The translations under genes and the position numbers were made by a program. Below the pieces are notes generated by a model. The model was given only the letters and a program-made list of their open reading frames with translations, did not search any database and had not been told where the DNA came from. From Sediminibacterium sp. (GTDB lineage: Bacteria; Bacteroidota; Bacteroidia; Chitinophagales; Chitinophagaceae): 64,000 bases of DNA. Shown here in pieces: positions 1-7,023 of this stretch; within the stretch, counting starts at the first letter, position 1; each line of letters opens with the position of its first letter. The stretch covers positions 186,001 to 250,000 of the forward strand of contig NZ_JAUYTR010000011.1 of assembly GCF_030695065.1 (NCBI RefSeq). Reading direction: 5' to 3'.

Positions 1-242
1 CCTTTGTCACTGTAATTGTAAAAAGCAAGCCAATATTCAGGGACAAAAATTCCTGTGTTTATAGTAAAGCTGATACTGTCCTTGTTTCCAAACGCACTTT
101 TCTGAACATTAATGATTTGTCCGATAGTGTTAAGTTTTAAGTAAAAGTTATTCGACTTTTTCTTAAAGCCCAACGGTTTCAAGATTTCGTAAAATCCGTC
201 TTTAATTATTTTGTCAAATTTTAACTCCGATATTGTCTTCAT
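1..242 (-). CDS. DUF4304 family protein (partial, cassette gene)
   Basis: The ATG is at 240-242 and the frame is open to the left edge, so about 80 N-terminal residues are visible. The start has the DUF4304 pattern: an LKPLGFKKKSNNFY stretch, then a QKS element, then INTGIFVPEYW. The domain has no established biochemical role; it is a small family common in accessory regions. The gene starts 32 bases left of the attC at 274, so it is the next cassette in the array, and its own attC lies outside the window. Family assignment comes from recognising this pattern only. Confidence 0.7.
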   Translation of the reverse strand, partial: MKTISELKFDKIIKDGFYEILKPLGFKKKSNNFYLKLNTIGQIINVQKSAFGNKDSISFTINTGIFVPEYWLAFYNYSDK

Positions 243-273
243 TTCGTTTTTCGGTGTGTCGTTCCAGAATCAC

Positions 274-439
274 AGCTAACGTCCAGGGCTTTACGCAGTT
301 TGGATAATCTTTGATCCAACTGCTGGCTTGGCCACTAAAAATTCGATTAGCTAAAGCCAAATTACTGAAGTTGATTTGAAACTCCAAAGCTGATGGGCCA
401 TTGCTGAAAGCCCAACTTGCGTAAAGCCTTATGTTAGCT
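274..439 (-). repeat. attC site 1
   Basis: Plus-strand outer cores are AGCTAAC (274-280) and GTTAGCT (433-439). Inner arms GGCTTTACGCA and TGCGTAAAGCC are perfectly complementary over 11 bases. It lies 6 bases after the stop codon of the gene at 445-885. Its central part is nearly identical to sites 3, 5 and 10. Confidence 0.85.
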
Positions 440-444
440 GAAGA

Positions 445-885
445 TTATTGTGAGCTTAAGTCCTTGGGAGTAATAATGATTTGGCATATATACTTTCCAG
501 TCTTATCAGTATACCTGTAAATAATATCAATTTTGTTAGTGAAGAAATATGATCCTTTGGGGTCAGTTTTAAGCATATTAATAACTCGCTCTTTTGAAGT
601 GGTTACAAGAATTGTTGTGTCAACATTTGCTTTATCGGCATTAATTGAGATATTATACTGCAACTTGTTGCCGTATAAGGCCTGAGTATTGTTTAAAGTA
701 GTTAAACTGTCGATTTGAATTGGAGTATGTTTATTTGTCATGTTTGATATTTCTTGGAGCTCTTGGTCAAGCGTTAATTCTGGCTCTTTAAACAGAATTT
801 TTAAAAGCGCAGACAATAGAATAAGCCCTATAATACCATATGCAATTTTTGTAGTGATACTTTTATTCTTAGTGATCTCGTACAT
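445..885 (-). CDS. Hypothetical membrane-anchored protein (cassette gene)
   Basis: This 146-residue protein has a basic N-terminus and a single hydrophobic helix at about residues 15-32 (IAYGIIGLILLSALLKILF), so it is probably anchored in the inner membrane with a soluble C-terminal domain. The soluble part has alternating strand-like segments and ends in KDLSSQ. I do not recognise a family. It is the only gene between attC 1 and the degraded attC 2. The 7-base cores on either side (GTTAGCT and TGCAAAC) match at only 5 of 7 positions, so this unit may no longer be mobile. Confidence 0.6.
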   Translation of the reverse strand: MYEITKNKSITTKIAYGIIGLILLSALLKILFKEPELTLDQELQEISNMTNKHTPIQIDSLTTLNNTQALYGNKLQYNISINADKANVDTTILVTTSKERVINMLKTDPKGSYFFTNKIDIIYRYTDKTGKYICQIIITPKDLSSQ

Positions 886-918
886 GATTTTTGAATATAA
901 TTAATGTCAAGTATTTGC

Positions 919-1055
919 TGCAAACGTCTAGGGCTTGGCTAAGGTTTGGAAATATATTCTGTCTCTTGCTTGGCTACTTAAGACTCGATTAGTTGAAGCC
1001 AAATTACTGAAGCTGGGTCAGAATTCCTACTGTTGATGGGCGATATTCGTCTGCT
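919..1055 (-). repeat. attC site 2, degenerate, right arm missing
   Basis: The left arm is typical (TGCAAAC core at 919-925, then GGGCTTGGCTAAGGTTTGG), and the central segment with CTTGGCTAC and GCCAAATTACTGAAGC matches the other sites. After GATGGGCG the expected complementary arm and the GTTAGCT core are absent; a poor GTCTGCT sits at 1049-1055. I read this as an attC that lost its right arm by deletion. Confidence 0.6.
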
Positions 1056-1056
1056 T

Positions 1057-1443
1057 TTATTTTTTCTTTCGAAAAGTTATTGTTGGTCTTCCTTCAACAT
1101 ACAGGGTTAAATAATTTTCATCAAGTCTTTCAATCTTACTAGTTTCTGTACCAATTGTCAAATATTTATTATCCTTTGAGACTTTATAGCTTGTTTTCGT
1201 GTTATTCTCTTTCATTCCTTCGTGTTGAATGGAACTGAATTTATCATCCTGCATGAATGTAATAGTGAGGCCTTTATTTGCGCGATTCGCTTCCTTCGCT
1301 TCTTTGCTATCTGGAGAGACGTAATTGGGGTAATCGAAATTTTCAAAAACCCAAGTTCCAATTAATTTGTCTTTGACTGTTAAACGATTCTGAAATGAAG
1401 AAAATACAAATAGTAGAAAAGATAAAATAATGGCTTTAGGCAT
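1057..1443 (-). CDS. Secreted lipocalin-like protein (cassette gene)
   Basis: A 128-residue protein with a signal peptide (MPKAIILSFLLFVFSSF, about residues 1-18). The mature part starts with a KLIGTWVFENF segment, then a TITFMQDDKFSS strand, then a series of short beta strands ending ERPTITFRKKK-like. This layout (GTW start, DDKF strand, repeated strands) is typical of small Bacteroidota lipocalin-like or calycin proteins, which are thought to bind small hydrophobic ligands or serve as envelope proteins. The assignment is by pattern only. The stop abuts the damaged attC 2, and attC 3 lies upstream. Confidence 0.6.
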   Translation of the reverse strand: MPKAIILSFLLFVFSSFQNRLTVKDKLIGTWVFENFDYPNYVSPDSKEAKEANRANKGLTITFMQDDKFSSIQHEGMKENNTKTSYKVSKDNKYLTIGTETSKIERLDENYLTLYVEGRPTITFRKKK

Positions 1444-1477
1444 AAAATTGTAATTACGGATTTAGCACTTTGGTTGC

Positions 1478-1643
1478 AGCTAACGTTCGAGGCTTTACGC
1501 AGGTTGGGAATAGTTGTTCCTACTGCTGGCTTGGCCACTAAAAAACTCGATTAGTTGAAAGCCAAATTACTGAAGTTGATTAGCACTACCAAGGCTGATG
1601 GGCCTTTACTGAAGCCCAAATTGCGCAAAGCCTTTTGTTAGCG
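1478..1643 (-). repeat. attC site 3
   Basis: Outer cores are AGCTAAC (1478-1484) and GTTAGCG (1637-1643). Arms GGCTTTACGCAGGTTGGG and CCCAAATTGCGCAAAGCC pair with few mismatches. The length of 166 bp equals that of attC 1. It ends 8 bases before the stop codon of the NERD gene. Confidence 0.85.
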
Positions 1644-1651
1644 GGAGGCTT

Positions 1652-2335
1652 TTAAAAGTTTTTTGGATTCCACTTATTTTGAATACTCTCAGCATGTTGA
1701 AGTCTTATATCACGATCTTCACCATGATTAACTGATTCATATAATATCGCTTCGATTTCAGCAAAATTAGAATAAGTTGATTCCCGGCCAGTTTGAATAA
1801 GTTTCTTAATAGTCTCTATAACATCAGCAGATTTTACAATATTAGTCTCACTTGGGATTAGTGATAAATCCTTTAAAACACAGTCACCATAAAAAACAAT
1901 TAAGGAATAAAAGGGAATATCGTCTAAGTTAGATAACCTACTCTTAAGAAACTTTATATGGCTGTTGTTTTGAAAAATTGGATTGTAAAATGGATACTTC
2001 TGTTTTCCATAAGCTAAAACTTGAACCCATTTTGATTGATTCCCAGTCCCAAATATCCAACCACTAAAATGTTTTACCTCAACTACAAAAATACCAACTT
2101 CTGTTACTATCACAACATCAATTTGAGAGAAACTTCCATCAGATTTTTGAACATATAAATCATGAAAAATTGTTTCAGATGAAAATCCATTCTTAAGGAG
2201 TTTCAGTATTAAGTCCCTTTCTGACCAAGTACCTCTTCCCTTATGAGTTACGGTTCTAAGTAACTTATCATTTTGAACCTCTTGATAAATGAGAACAAGA
2301 GCTATGGAAATCAAGATTAGTATAAGAAACCACAT
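1652..2335 (-). CDS. NERD-domain nuclease-like membrane protein (cassette gene)
   Basis: 227 residues. An N-terminal hydrophobic helix (residues 1-18) is followed by a NERD (nuclease-related) domain from about residue 33. Visible motifs are GRGTWSERD near 33-41, SQIDVVIV near 70-77, and GIFVVEVKHFSGWIFG near 81-96. Asp73 and the EVK at 86-88 correspond to the D...ExK metal-binding core of restriction-endonuclease-like folds. NERD proteins are predicted DNA-processing enzymes; here the helix would tether the domain to the membrane. Flanking cores GTTAGCG and CGTTAAC match 6 of 7. Family call is strong; substrate unknown. Confidence 0.8.
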   Translation of the reverse strand: MWFLILILISIALVLIYQEVQNDKLLRTVTHKGRGTWSERDLILKLLKNGFSSETIFHDLYVQKSDGSFSQIDVVIVTEVGIFVVEVKHFSGWIFGTGNQSKWVQVLAYGKQKYPFYNPIFQNNSHIKFLKSRLSNLDDIPFYSLIVFYGDCVLKDLSLIPSETNIVKSADVIETIKKLIQTGRESTYSNFAEIEAILYESVNHGEDRDIRLQHAESIQNKWNPKNF

Positions 2336-2378
2336 GATTAAATAAATAATTATACTCTTGTTATTATTTAATGCTTAC

Positions 2379-2577
2379 CGTTAACGAACAGGTATTGCTG
2401 CAGGTGGGGCATTCCGAATTCAGTCGCCCTTGAACTGCAGATAAATTAAGATATGTTGCCAAATTATAATTACAAAAGCTGATTTGTGAACGTCCAGCCG
2501 AAGCTGTCGTTGAGCAATGAACTAAAAGCTGATGACTTGTTCTTCGCCCCCCGCTTGCAGCAATACTCCTGTTGTGC
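2379..2577 (-). repeat. attC site 4, overlapping the end of a gene
   Basis: The left core is CGTTAAC (2379-2385) with arm GGTATTGCTGCAGGTGGGG. The complementary arm GCTTGCAGCAATACTCC and the core GTTGTGC (2571-2577) lie inside the 3' end of the gene stopping at 2522. The length of 199 bp matches the class of sites 6, 8 and 9. GTTGTGC is exactly complementary to the left core of attC 5 (GCACAAC), which supports this right boundary over the weaker GTTGAGC at 2509. Confidence 0.75.
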
Positions 2578-3232
2578 GTTCGTTCAGTTCGTCAAGTAGT
2601 TTGTCAAAGTCAGGAAGAACTTCAATACTAATCTTTGCAGCTTCGGTGTTTTGACTATTGGGATGCGCTTTGTCAGTCAAGAAATAAAATTGTGCATTGC
2701 AAATATAACTGCTTTGAAGTTTTTCGATTTCGCTGTTGAGAAATGCTTGGTTTATATTCTGTCTGCTGAAGACAACAATAAAATATTTGACATTTCCAGT
2801 AACAGTAGCATGGAAAAGCTGTTTTGTTATTCCATCACGATACCAAACTTGCTTTCCTCTCATCTCTCTGACTATGTTTTGTGCTCCTTTAAACAAGTTT
2901 ACAACTTCACTTCTCTTTCTACCTAAATCCATTTTGATATCAAGAATAGTATTGATAGTCCCGTTTTGAATTAAAGCAAGGTCTGGATAAATAGTCCGTG
3001 CTTTTTCAGTGGAACGAAAGGAGATTGGTTGGTCTATAACAATTTTGTCAACCTGTGGAAATTTGTTGATCAGAAAATACGCAAACAAATCTTCAGTCAA
3101 ACTTGCAATTGTATGGCTTCGTCCTCTTCTAATTTTTTCGTTGTCGTAAGTAAAAGACAGCTTGATTTCTCTTGCAGCCTTATACAAATCAATAACACTT
3201 TCAATTAAAGCCTTTTTATCCATTGTTATCAT
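2522..3232 (-). CDS. PD-(D/E)XK nuclease-like protein (cassette gene)
   Basis: 236 residues from the ATG at 3232. The frame is open 54 bases further upstream, but that would overlap the preceding gene by 41 bases. The segment PDLALIQNGTINTILDIKMD resembles the PD...(D/E)XK core of restriction-endonuclease folds, with a helix rich in R and K after it and a strand YFIVVFSRQN later. No exact family is recognised. It shares one cassette with the small coiled-coil gene 3246-3485, which lies just upstream with no attC between. The last 17 or so codons are written by the arm and core of attC 4, so the C-terminal tail is attC-derived. Confidence 0.55.
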   Translation of the reverse strand: MITMDKKALIESVIDLYKAAREIKLSFTYDNEKIRRGRSHTIASLTEDLFAYFLINKFPQVDKIVIDQPISFRSTEKARTIYPDLALIQNGTINTILDIKMDLGRKRSEVVNLFKGAQNIVREMRGKQVWYRDGITKQLFHATVTGNVKYFIVVFSRQNINQAFLNSEIEKLQSSYICNAQFYFLTDKAHPNSQNTEAAKISIEVLPDFDKLLDELNERTTGVLLQAGGEEQVISF

Positions 3233-3245
3233 AAAAGGTTTACAG

Positions 3246-3485
3246 TTACATTCTAAGTCGAGCAATGTCAGCCCTGCACTTTGCAATCAAGAGTCTATAA
3301 TGAGCTATTTGTTGTTTCCCCCCGTCCTGATAATGTCTCGGAGCATTTGATGCTCTGTAACGAGCCATATTCATTTTGATATTTTCAATGCTCATTTTGT
3401 GTTGTTCAATAGTCGCTCTCAAATGCTGAATTTTCGACTTTTTATCTTCTTTACTTTCGGAGAATAAAGATGAAAAGAAACCCAT
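3246..3485 (-). CDS. Small coiled-coil protein, partner gene in a two-gene cassette
   Basis: 79 residues, starting MGFFSSLFSES, then a highly charged region with heptad-like spacing (KIQHLRATIEQHKMSIENIKM and a second helix near the end, HYRLLIAKCRADIARLRM). It looks like two antiparallel helices. It is followed after 13 bases by the ATG of the nuclease-like gene with no attC between, so both travel in one cassette and are probably co-transcribed. A small partner in front of a nuclease-like protein suggests a toxin-antitoxin or effector-regulator pair, but this is inference only. Confidence 0.6.
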   Translation of the reverse strand: MGFFSSLFSESKEDKKSKIQHLRATIEQHKMSIENIKMNMARYRASNAPRHYQDGGKQQIAHYRLLIAKCRADIARLRM

Positions 3486-3547
3486 AGTAGATAAATTTAT
3501 ATGGTTGATTATTTAAAAGCTTTGTTGGGATGTCGGATTTGAATGAC

Positions 3548-3713
3548 GCACAACGGCCGAGGCTTTACGCAGGTTGGGGAATCTGTGTTCCTACTGCTGG
3601 CTTGGCCACTACAGACTCGATTAATTAAAGCCAAATTACTGAAGCTCATTTGAAATACCAAAGCTGATGGGCCATTGCTGAAAGACCAACTTGCGCAAAG
3701 CCTATTATTGGCT
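3548..3713 (-). repeat. attC site 5, with altered right core
   Basis: The left core is GCACAAC (3548-3554) and the arm GGCTTTACGCAGGTTGGGG pairs with ACCAACTTGCGCAAAGCC. The right core reads ATTGGCT (3707-3713) instead of GTTGGCT, so the first base of the otherwise constant GTT is changed. Length is 166 bp. Confidence 0.8.
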
Positions 3714-3731
3714 GTAGGCACAACCACACTT

Positions 3732-4412
3732 TTATTGAGACCATTTAAAAAGCTCTTGTAATTGATCAAGCGTGTCTTTCCAATCTTCTTTGAAGATAAG
3801 GCGTTCTCCTTTTAGCATATCATTCGAATAAACCGTTTTTAAATAAACTATTTTGCTATTATAGTCACGATAACCATAAGCCTGCCCATCCTTAAATTGA
3901 AATTCAATTTCTTCAACTCCATCAGCAATAGAATCTGTAATTCTTACGGGTCCTTGTTTATCAGAAAACATAATTCCTTCAGAGCCGATTTCAAATGTTT
4001 TAGTTTCAGATTTCATGATTCGCTCAGCAAATCTTTCACAATAATGTCCTGTATAAATCCTAACCCATTTTTGCCAAACTGTATTGTTATGAAAACTATT
4101 AGGAGGAATTCCTCCATTGGAAGTGTCGACAGTGACTAAGATTAGACCTTTAGATGTTCTATGAGTCATTCCTATGCTTACAATTGGGCTAGGCACTTCA
4201 GATAATATTTGGCAATAAAAATTAAGCTTTGCTCCTTTAAACTCTTCGTATGTCTTTACCCATTTATGATTTTTGATTTTTGCTTTTCTTATCTTCTTTT
4301 CATGATAAACAATTGCGTTCTTGAATTTAGGAAAAGCGATATCAATTGATTTTTGAAATAAATCAGAAACCTCACTTAAGGTCAAAGTTTCAACCGCAAT
4401 TCGTTGGGTCAT
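3732..4412 (-). CDS. Hypothetical protein (cassette gene)
   Basis: 226 residues with no signal peptide or membrane helix. The N-terminal third is lysine-rich (HEKKIRKAKIKNHKWVK). A central HYCERFAERIM segment has an H-x3-R-x3-R spacing on a predicted helix, and the C-terminal half has beta-hairpin-like repeats (EEIEFQFKDGQAYGYRDYN). I do not recognise a family. The gene stands alone between attC 5 and attC 6, with flanking cores matching at 6 of 7 positions. It is soluble and probably cytoplasmic. Confidence 0.6.
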   Translation of the reverse strand: MTQRIAVETLTLSEVSDLFQKSIDIAFPKFKNAIVYHEKKIRKAKIKNHKWVKTYEEFKGAKLNFYCQILSEVPSPIVSIGMTHRTSKGLILVTVDTSNGGIPPNSFHNNTVWQKWVRIYTGHYCERFAERIMKSETKTFEIGSEGIMFSDKQGPVRITDSIADGVEEIEFQFKDGQAYGYRDYNSKIVYLKTVYSNDMLKGERLIFKEDWKDTLDQLQELFKWSQ

Positions 4413-4455
4413 TTGTTGTTATTTTAATATTAACAAGAGATCTCTTAGTGCTTGC

Positions 4456-4652
4456 AGCCAACGAAAATGGCTTGGCGTTGTTGGGGAATTAGAATTCCGT
4501 CTGCCCATAACCAAAGCCAAATAATTGCAATATTGCTGATGTTTTATTCATAAGCCAAATTTATAACGTCCAGCCCAAACTGAAGCACAATAAAGAACAA
4601 ATGCTAAGGCTATATTCGTCAAGCCCCAATAATGCCAAGCCTAATGTTGGCT
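4456..4652 (-). repeat. attC site 6
   Basis: Outer cores are AGCCAAC (4456-4462) and GTTGGCT (4646-4652). Arms GGCTTGGCGTTGTTGGGG and CCCCAATAATGCCAAGCC pair with two G-T type mismatches. It is 197 bp, the long class, with a different centre from sites 1, 3, 5 and 10. It ends 8 bases before the DUF4238 stop codon. Confidence 0.85.
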
Positions 4653-4659
4653 GCTGTTA

Positions 4660-5709
4660 TTATCTTCGTTTTTGTCGTAAACTTTCGTCTCTAAGTTGTA
4701 CTGCAAAGTCACTTAATATATGTCTTTTTGCTCTCTTAGTTTGTGTAATAAATGAGAGAGAAAGATTTACTTCTAAGTTATAATTGTATGAGTGATAAAA
4801 AATATGTTCCTGTCCTTCTTCGTCAACATAAGAATGTGTTTTTTGCAAATTAGAATATTCTGTTTGCAACTTTGACTTTGCTTTTTTAAAAAGTGTTCTT
4901 AAATAATATTCTGTTATAGTGTCGTCAAAATACAAATGGTCATAGCAATTTAATACTTGTAAATAATTTAGTTTTTCAATATCGTCTATGTTATCAATTG
5001 TAATAATATCATTCGATTTGTCTCCAATTTTATATACCCATTCGTCGTAAAAGCAAAGCATATGATTTGGTGAAATTGGGAAGAAAAGTTGCAGACCTTT
5101 TGTAGCTAAACCAACATTTCCACCTTGATGCTTTCGTTGCTCTAAAAATTGATTATACTTAATTACTGGATTGTCGGACGTGATAAACTTTAAGTTTGTT
5201 TTGTTAACTACTAGTTTGAGTTTTAAATCAAAACAAATTGGTATTTGTTCGCTAATTGTCGCCAAAGCCATTGCTGCTGGTTCAGTTGGATAAATTCCTA
5301 TATTTTCAATTTTGTCTTTCAAATTCTCATCGTAGCTCATTAATTCTTTTGCCATTTTATTTGTTGTCTCCTTTATTTTTTCTGCTGTGTCTTTCGTTCT
5401 GTTAGACATAACAATTGTAAAAACTAAAGTACTTAAGTAGGCAGAGCTTTGTCTTTTAGGAATAATATTAGCAGTAATTATTGTCTTGAAATGTGGTGCA
5501 CAAATAGATTCCAATTTTGAAAGTTCTTCTTCAAAATAGCCGTCAGCACCATAAAAATAGTCTTCTTTAGCTTGAGATTTTAACGGAACACTTTGTTTGA
5601 AAAATTCTTTTGTCAAATAGAATAATCCAATTTGACTTTCTTGTTCATTGACTGAAAAAAGTCGTAGATAAAATTGAGGAACGTAATGTTGATTTTTTTT
5701 TACTGTCAT
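4660..5709 (-). CDS. DUF4238 family protein (cassette gene)
   Basis: 349 residues from the ATG at 5709; the frame also allows a TTG five codons earlier, which is less likely. The N-terminus KKNQHYVPQFYLRLFS is the hallmark of DUF4238. Later segments fit the family: SDNPVIKYN, FPISPNHMLCFYD and LNYLQVLNCYDHLYF. DUF4238 proteins are widespread in accessory and island regions; their activity is not established. No signal peptide or membrane helix is seen. Flanking cores GTTGGCT and AGCCAAC are perfectly complementary, so the cassette is intact. Confidence 0.8.
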   Translation of the reverse strand: MTVKKNQHYVPQFYLRLFSVNEQESQIGLFYLTKEFFKQSVPLKSQAKEDYFYGADGYFEEELSKLESICAPHFKTIITANIIPKRQSSAYLSTLVFTIVMSNRTKDTAEKIKETTNKMAKELMSYDENLKDKIENIGIYPTEPAAMALATISEQIPICFDLKLKLVVNKTNLKFITSDNPVIKYNQFLEQRKHQGGNVGLATKGLQLFFPISPNHMLCFYDEWVYKIGDKSNDIITIDNIDDIEKLNYLQVLNCYDHLYFDDTITEYYLRTLFKKAKSKLQTEYSNLQKTHSYVDEEGQEHIFYHSYNYNLEVNLSLSFITQTKRAKRHILSDFAVQLRDESLRQKRR

Positions 5710-5734
5710 TTCGGGTAGCGTCAAATATTATAGC

Positions 5735-5866
5735 AGCCAACGTTCAAGGCTTGCCGAAGTGCCGGTATTCCTTATTCTGTCGTTTAATTAAAGATATAAA
5801 GTCGAATAGAATTTCAAAGCTTGGATCTTATTCAAAAGCCGGCATTTTGGCAAACCTATGTTAGGC
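5735..5866 (-). repeat. attC site 7
   Basis: Outer cores are AGCCAAC (5735-5741) and GTTAGGC (5860-5866), the latter a full GTTRRRY match. Arms GGCTTGCCGAAGTGCCGG and CCGGCATTTTGGCAAACC pair with a few mismatches. At 132 bp it is the shortest site. Confidence 0.85.
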
Positions 5867-5870
5867 GAAT

Positions 5871-6815
5871 TCAAAAGTCCGCTAAAAGCCTTTCCGAATT
5901 ATCTCGCAATTCCATTAGTGAACTGTAAATAATCTTGAAGTCACCAATCAAGTCATTCTTTACAATATCATTTTCTGATTTTACCTGATTGAATGATTGC
6001 TTACCATCCCTTGTAAAAATGCCAAGTTCAAGAATTTCTGGTATTATTCTTCTATTATCGGCCATGTAAGTTGTGCAAAAGTCATTGAAAGGAACGAAAA
6101 AGAAGTCGTTATAAAATTGCAAGTCATAATTGTCGCCTTGGTGATTTTGCATAAAGTTTTGGTACAATTGAAGGAATTCGCTGTATGATTGCGGGTCGTT
6201 TCTTTGAAAGTATAACATTAGCCTTCCAGACAGGTTCCAGCCATTTTCATAAATTTCTTGTAGCTTTTTCTTTCTTTGATAGTCATACATCTGTGAGTCT
6301 TTCAACTGAATTATTATGTGTTGAAAAACATCATACAAATAATCAATAGCAGCGATGGTGTTTTTAAACTCCTTGACGGATGCAGTTCTATCCTGGCTGT
6401 AAATGTTCGTGTATGCAAGAAGGTAATCTTCTAAATTTAATTCCTCACTTATGCGCTTCAAATCGTAAAGTGGAACTTGCGTCATCAATTGGAACTCAAC
6501 ATTGTTTTGCCTTATAGCTTTGATTTGGTTTTTTAAGTTGTTCTTCTGTTGAATCGAAGTTCTAAGTGCACTTTCAACAAGCGCAGAAAAGTATTTTAGT
6601 TTATCGGAACGCTCCTCTGCTTTTTTGGCTTCATCATTAACTCTATCTCTTTTAGTCTCTTTTACAAAAATGTAGTAAGCCATATAACCTGCAAAGACTC
6701 CTAAAACAAGAGGAAGCAAAAAGTCTTTAGCCAAGTCCCACCAAAAACCGTTTCTACCAGAAGAGTTCATTGTCTCGACGGTCTGATGGAAAATAATTTG
6801 TAGAAGTGACTGCAT
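5871..6815 (-). CDS. Hypothetical single-pass membrane protein with coiled coil (cassette gene)
   Basis: 314 residues. One hydrophobic helix lies at about residues 29-50 (DFLLPLVLGVFAGYMAYYIFV), followed by a long charged helix rich in K, E, R and D (about 51-105) and an all-helical C-terminal domain with many aromatic residues (FYNDFFFVPFNDFCTTYM). The topology recalls membrane-tethered abortive-infection-type proteins, but no family motif allows that claim. Flanking cores GTTAGGC and GCCTAAC are perfectly complementary and both fit the consensus, so this is one of the best-preserved cassettes. The start codon lies 11 bases from attC 8. Confidence 0.6.
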   Translation of the reverse strand: MQSLLQIIFHQTVETMNSSGRNGFWWDLAKDFLLPLVLGVFAGYMAYYIFVKETKRDRVNDEAKKAEERSDKLKYFSALVESALRTSIQQKNNLKNQIKAIRQNNVEFQLMTQVPLYDLKRISEELNLEDYLLAYTNIYSQDRTASVKEFKNTIAAIDYLYDVFQHIIIQLKDSQMYDYQRKKKLQEIYENGWNLSGRLMLYFQRNDPQSYSEFLQLYQNFMQNHQGDNYDLQFYNDFFFVPFNDFCTTYMADNRRIIPEILELGIFTRDGKQSFNQVKSENDIVKNDLIGDFKIIYSSLMELRDNSERLLADF

Positions 6816-6825
6816 AATTGATTTC

Positions 6826-7023
6826 GCCTAACGAACAGGTATTGCCGATGGTGGGGAATTTTATATTCGTCCGCCGGAACCGCTGCCTGGCTTTTTGATA
6901 AAATTAAATATTAAGAACTAAAGTTGGGCTTTATTCGTCGAGCCCCGAAGCGCAGTACAGCAGAATTACCGCTGCTGATTGTTCCAATGTCAAGCCTCAC
7001 TATTGGCAATACCAATGTTAGCG
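6826..7023 (-). repeat. attC site 8
   Basis: Outer cores are GCCTAAC (6826-6832, full RYYYAAC match) and GTTAGCG (7017-7023). Arms GGTATTGCCGATGGTGGGG and CCTCACTATTGGCAATACC pair. It is 198 bp. The TAA stop codon of the next gene (7018-7020) lies inside the right core. Confidence 0.85.

Noticed and set aside
2509-2515. GTTGAGC as right core of attC 4
   Set aside because: No complementary arm precedes it; GTTGTGC at 2571-2577 has the arm and a perfect partner core.
3509-3769. 86-residue reading frame over attC 5
   Set aside because: It runs through the palindrome and into the start of the next cassette gene; its sequence is attC read as protein with no family features.
4601-4783. Plus-strand reading frame at attC 6
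   Set aside because: Opposite strand to the DUF4238 gene and partly made of attC sequence.
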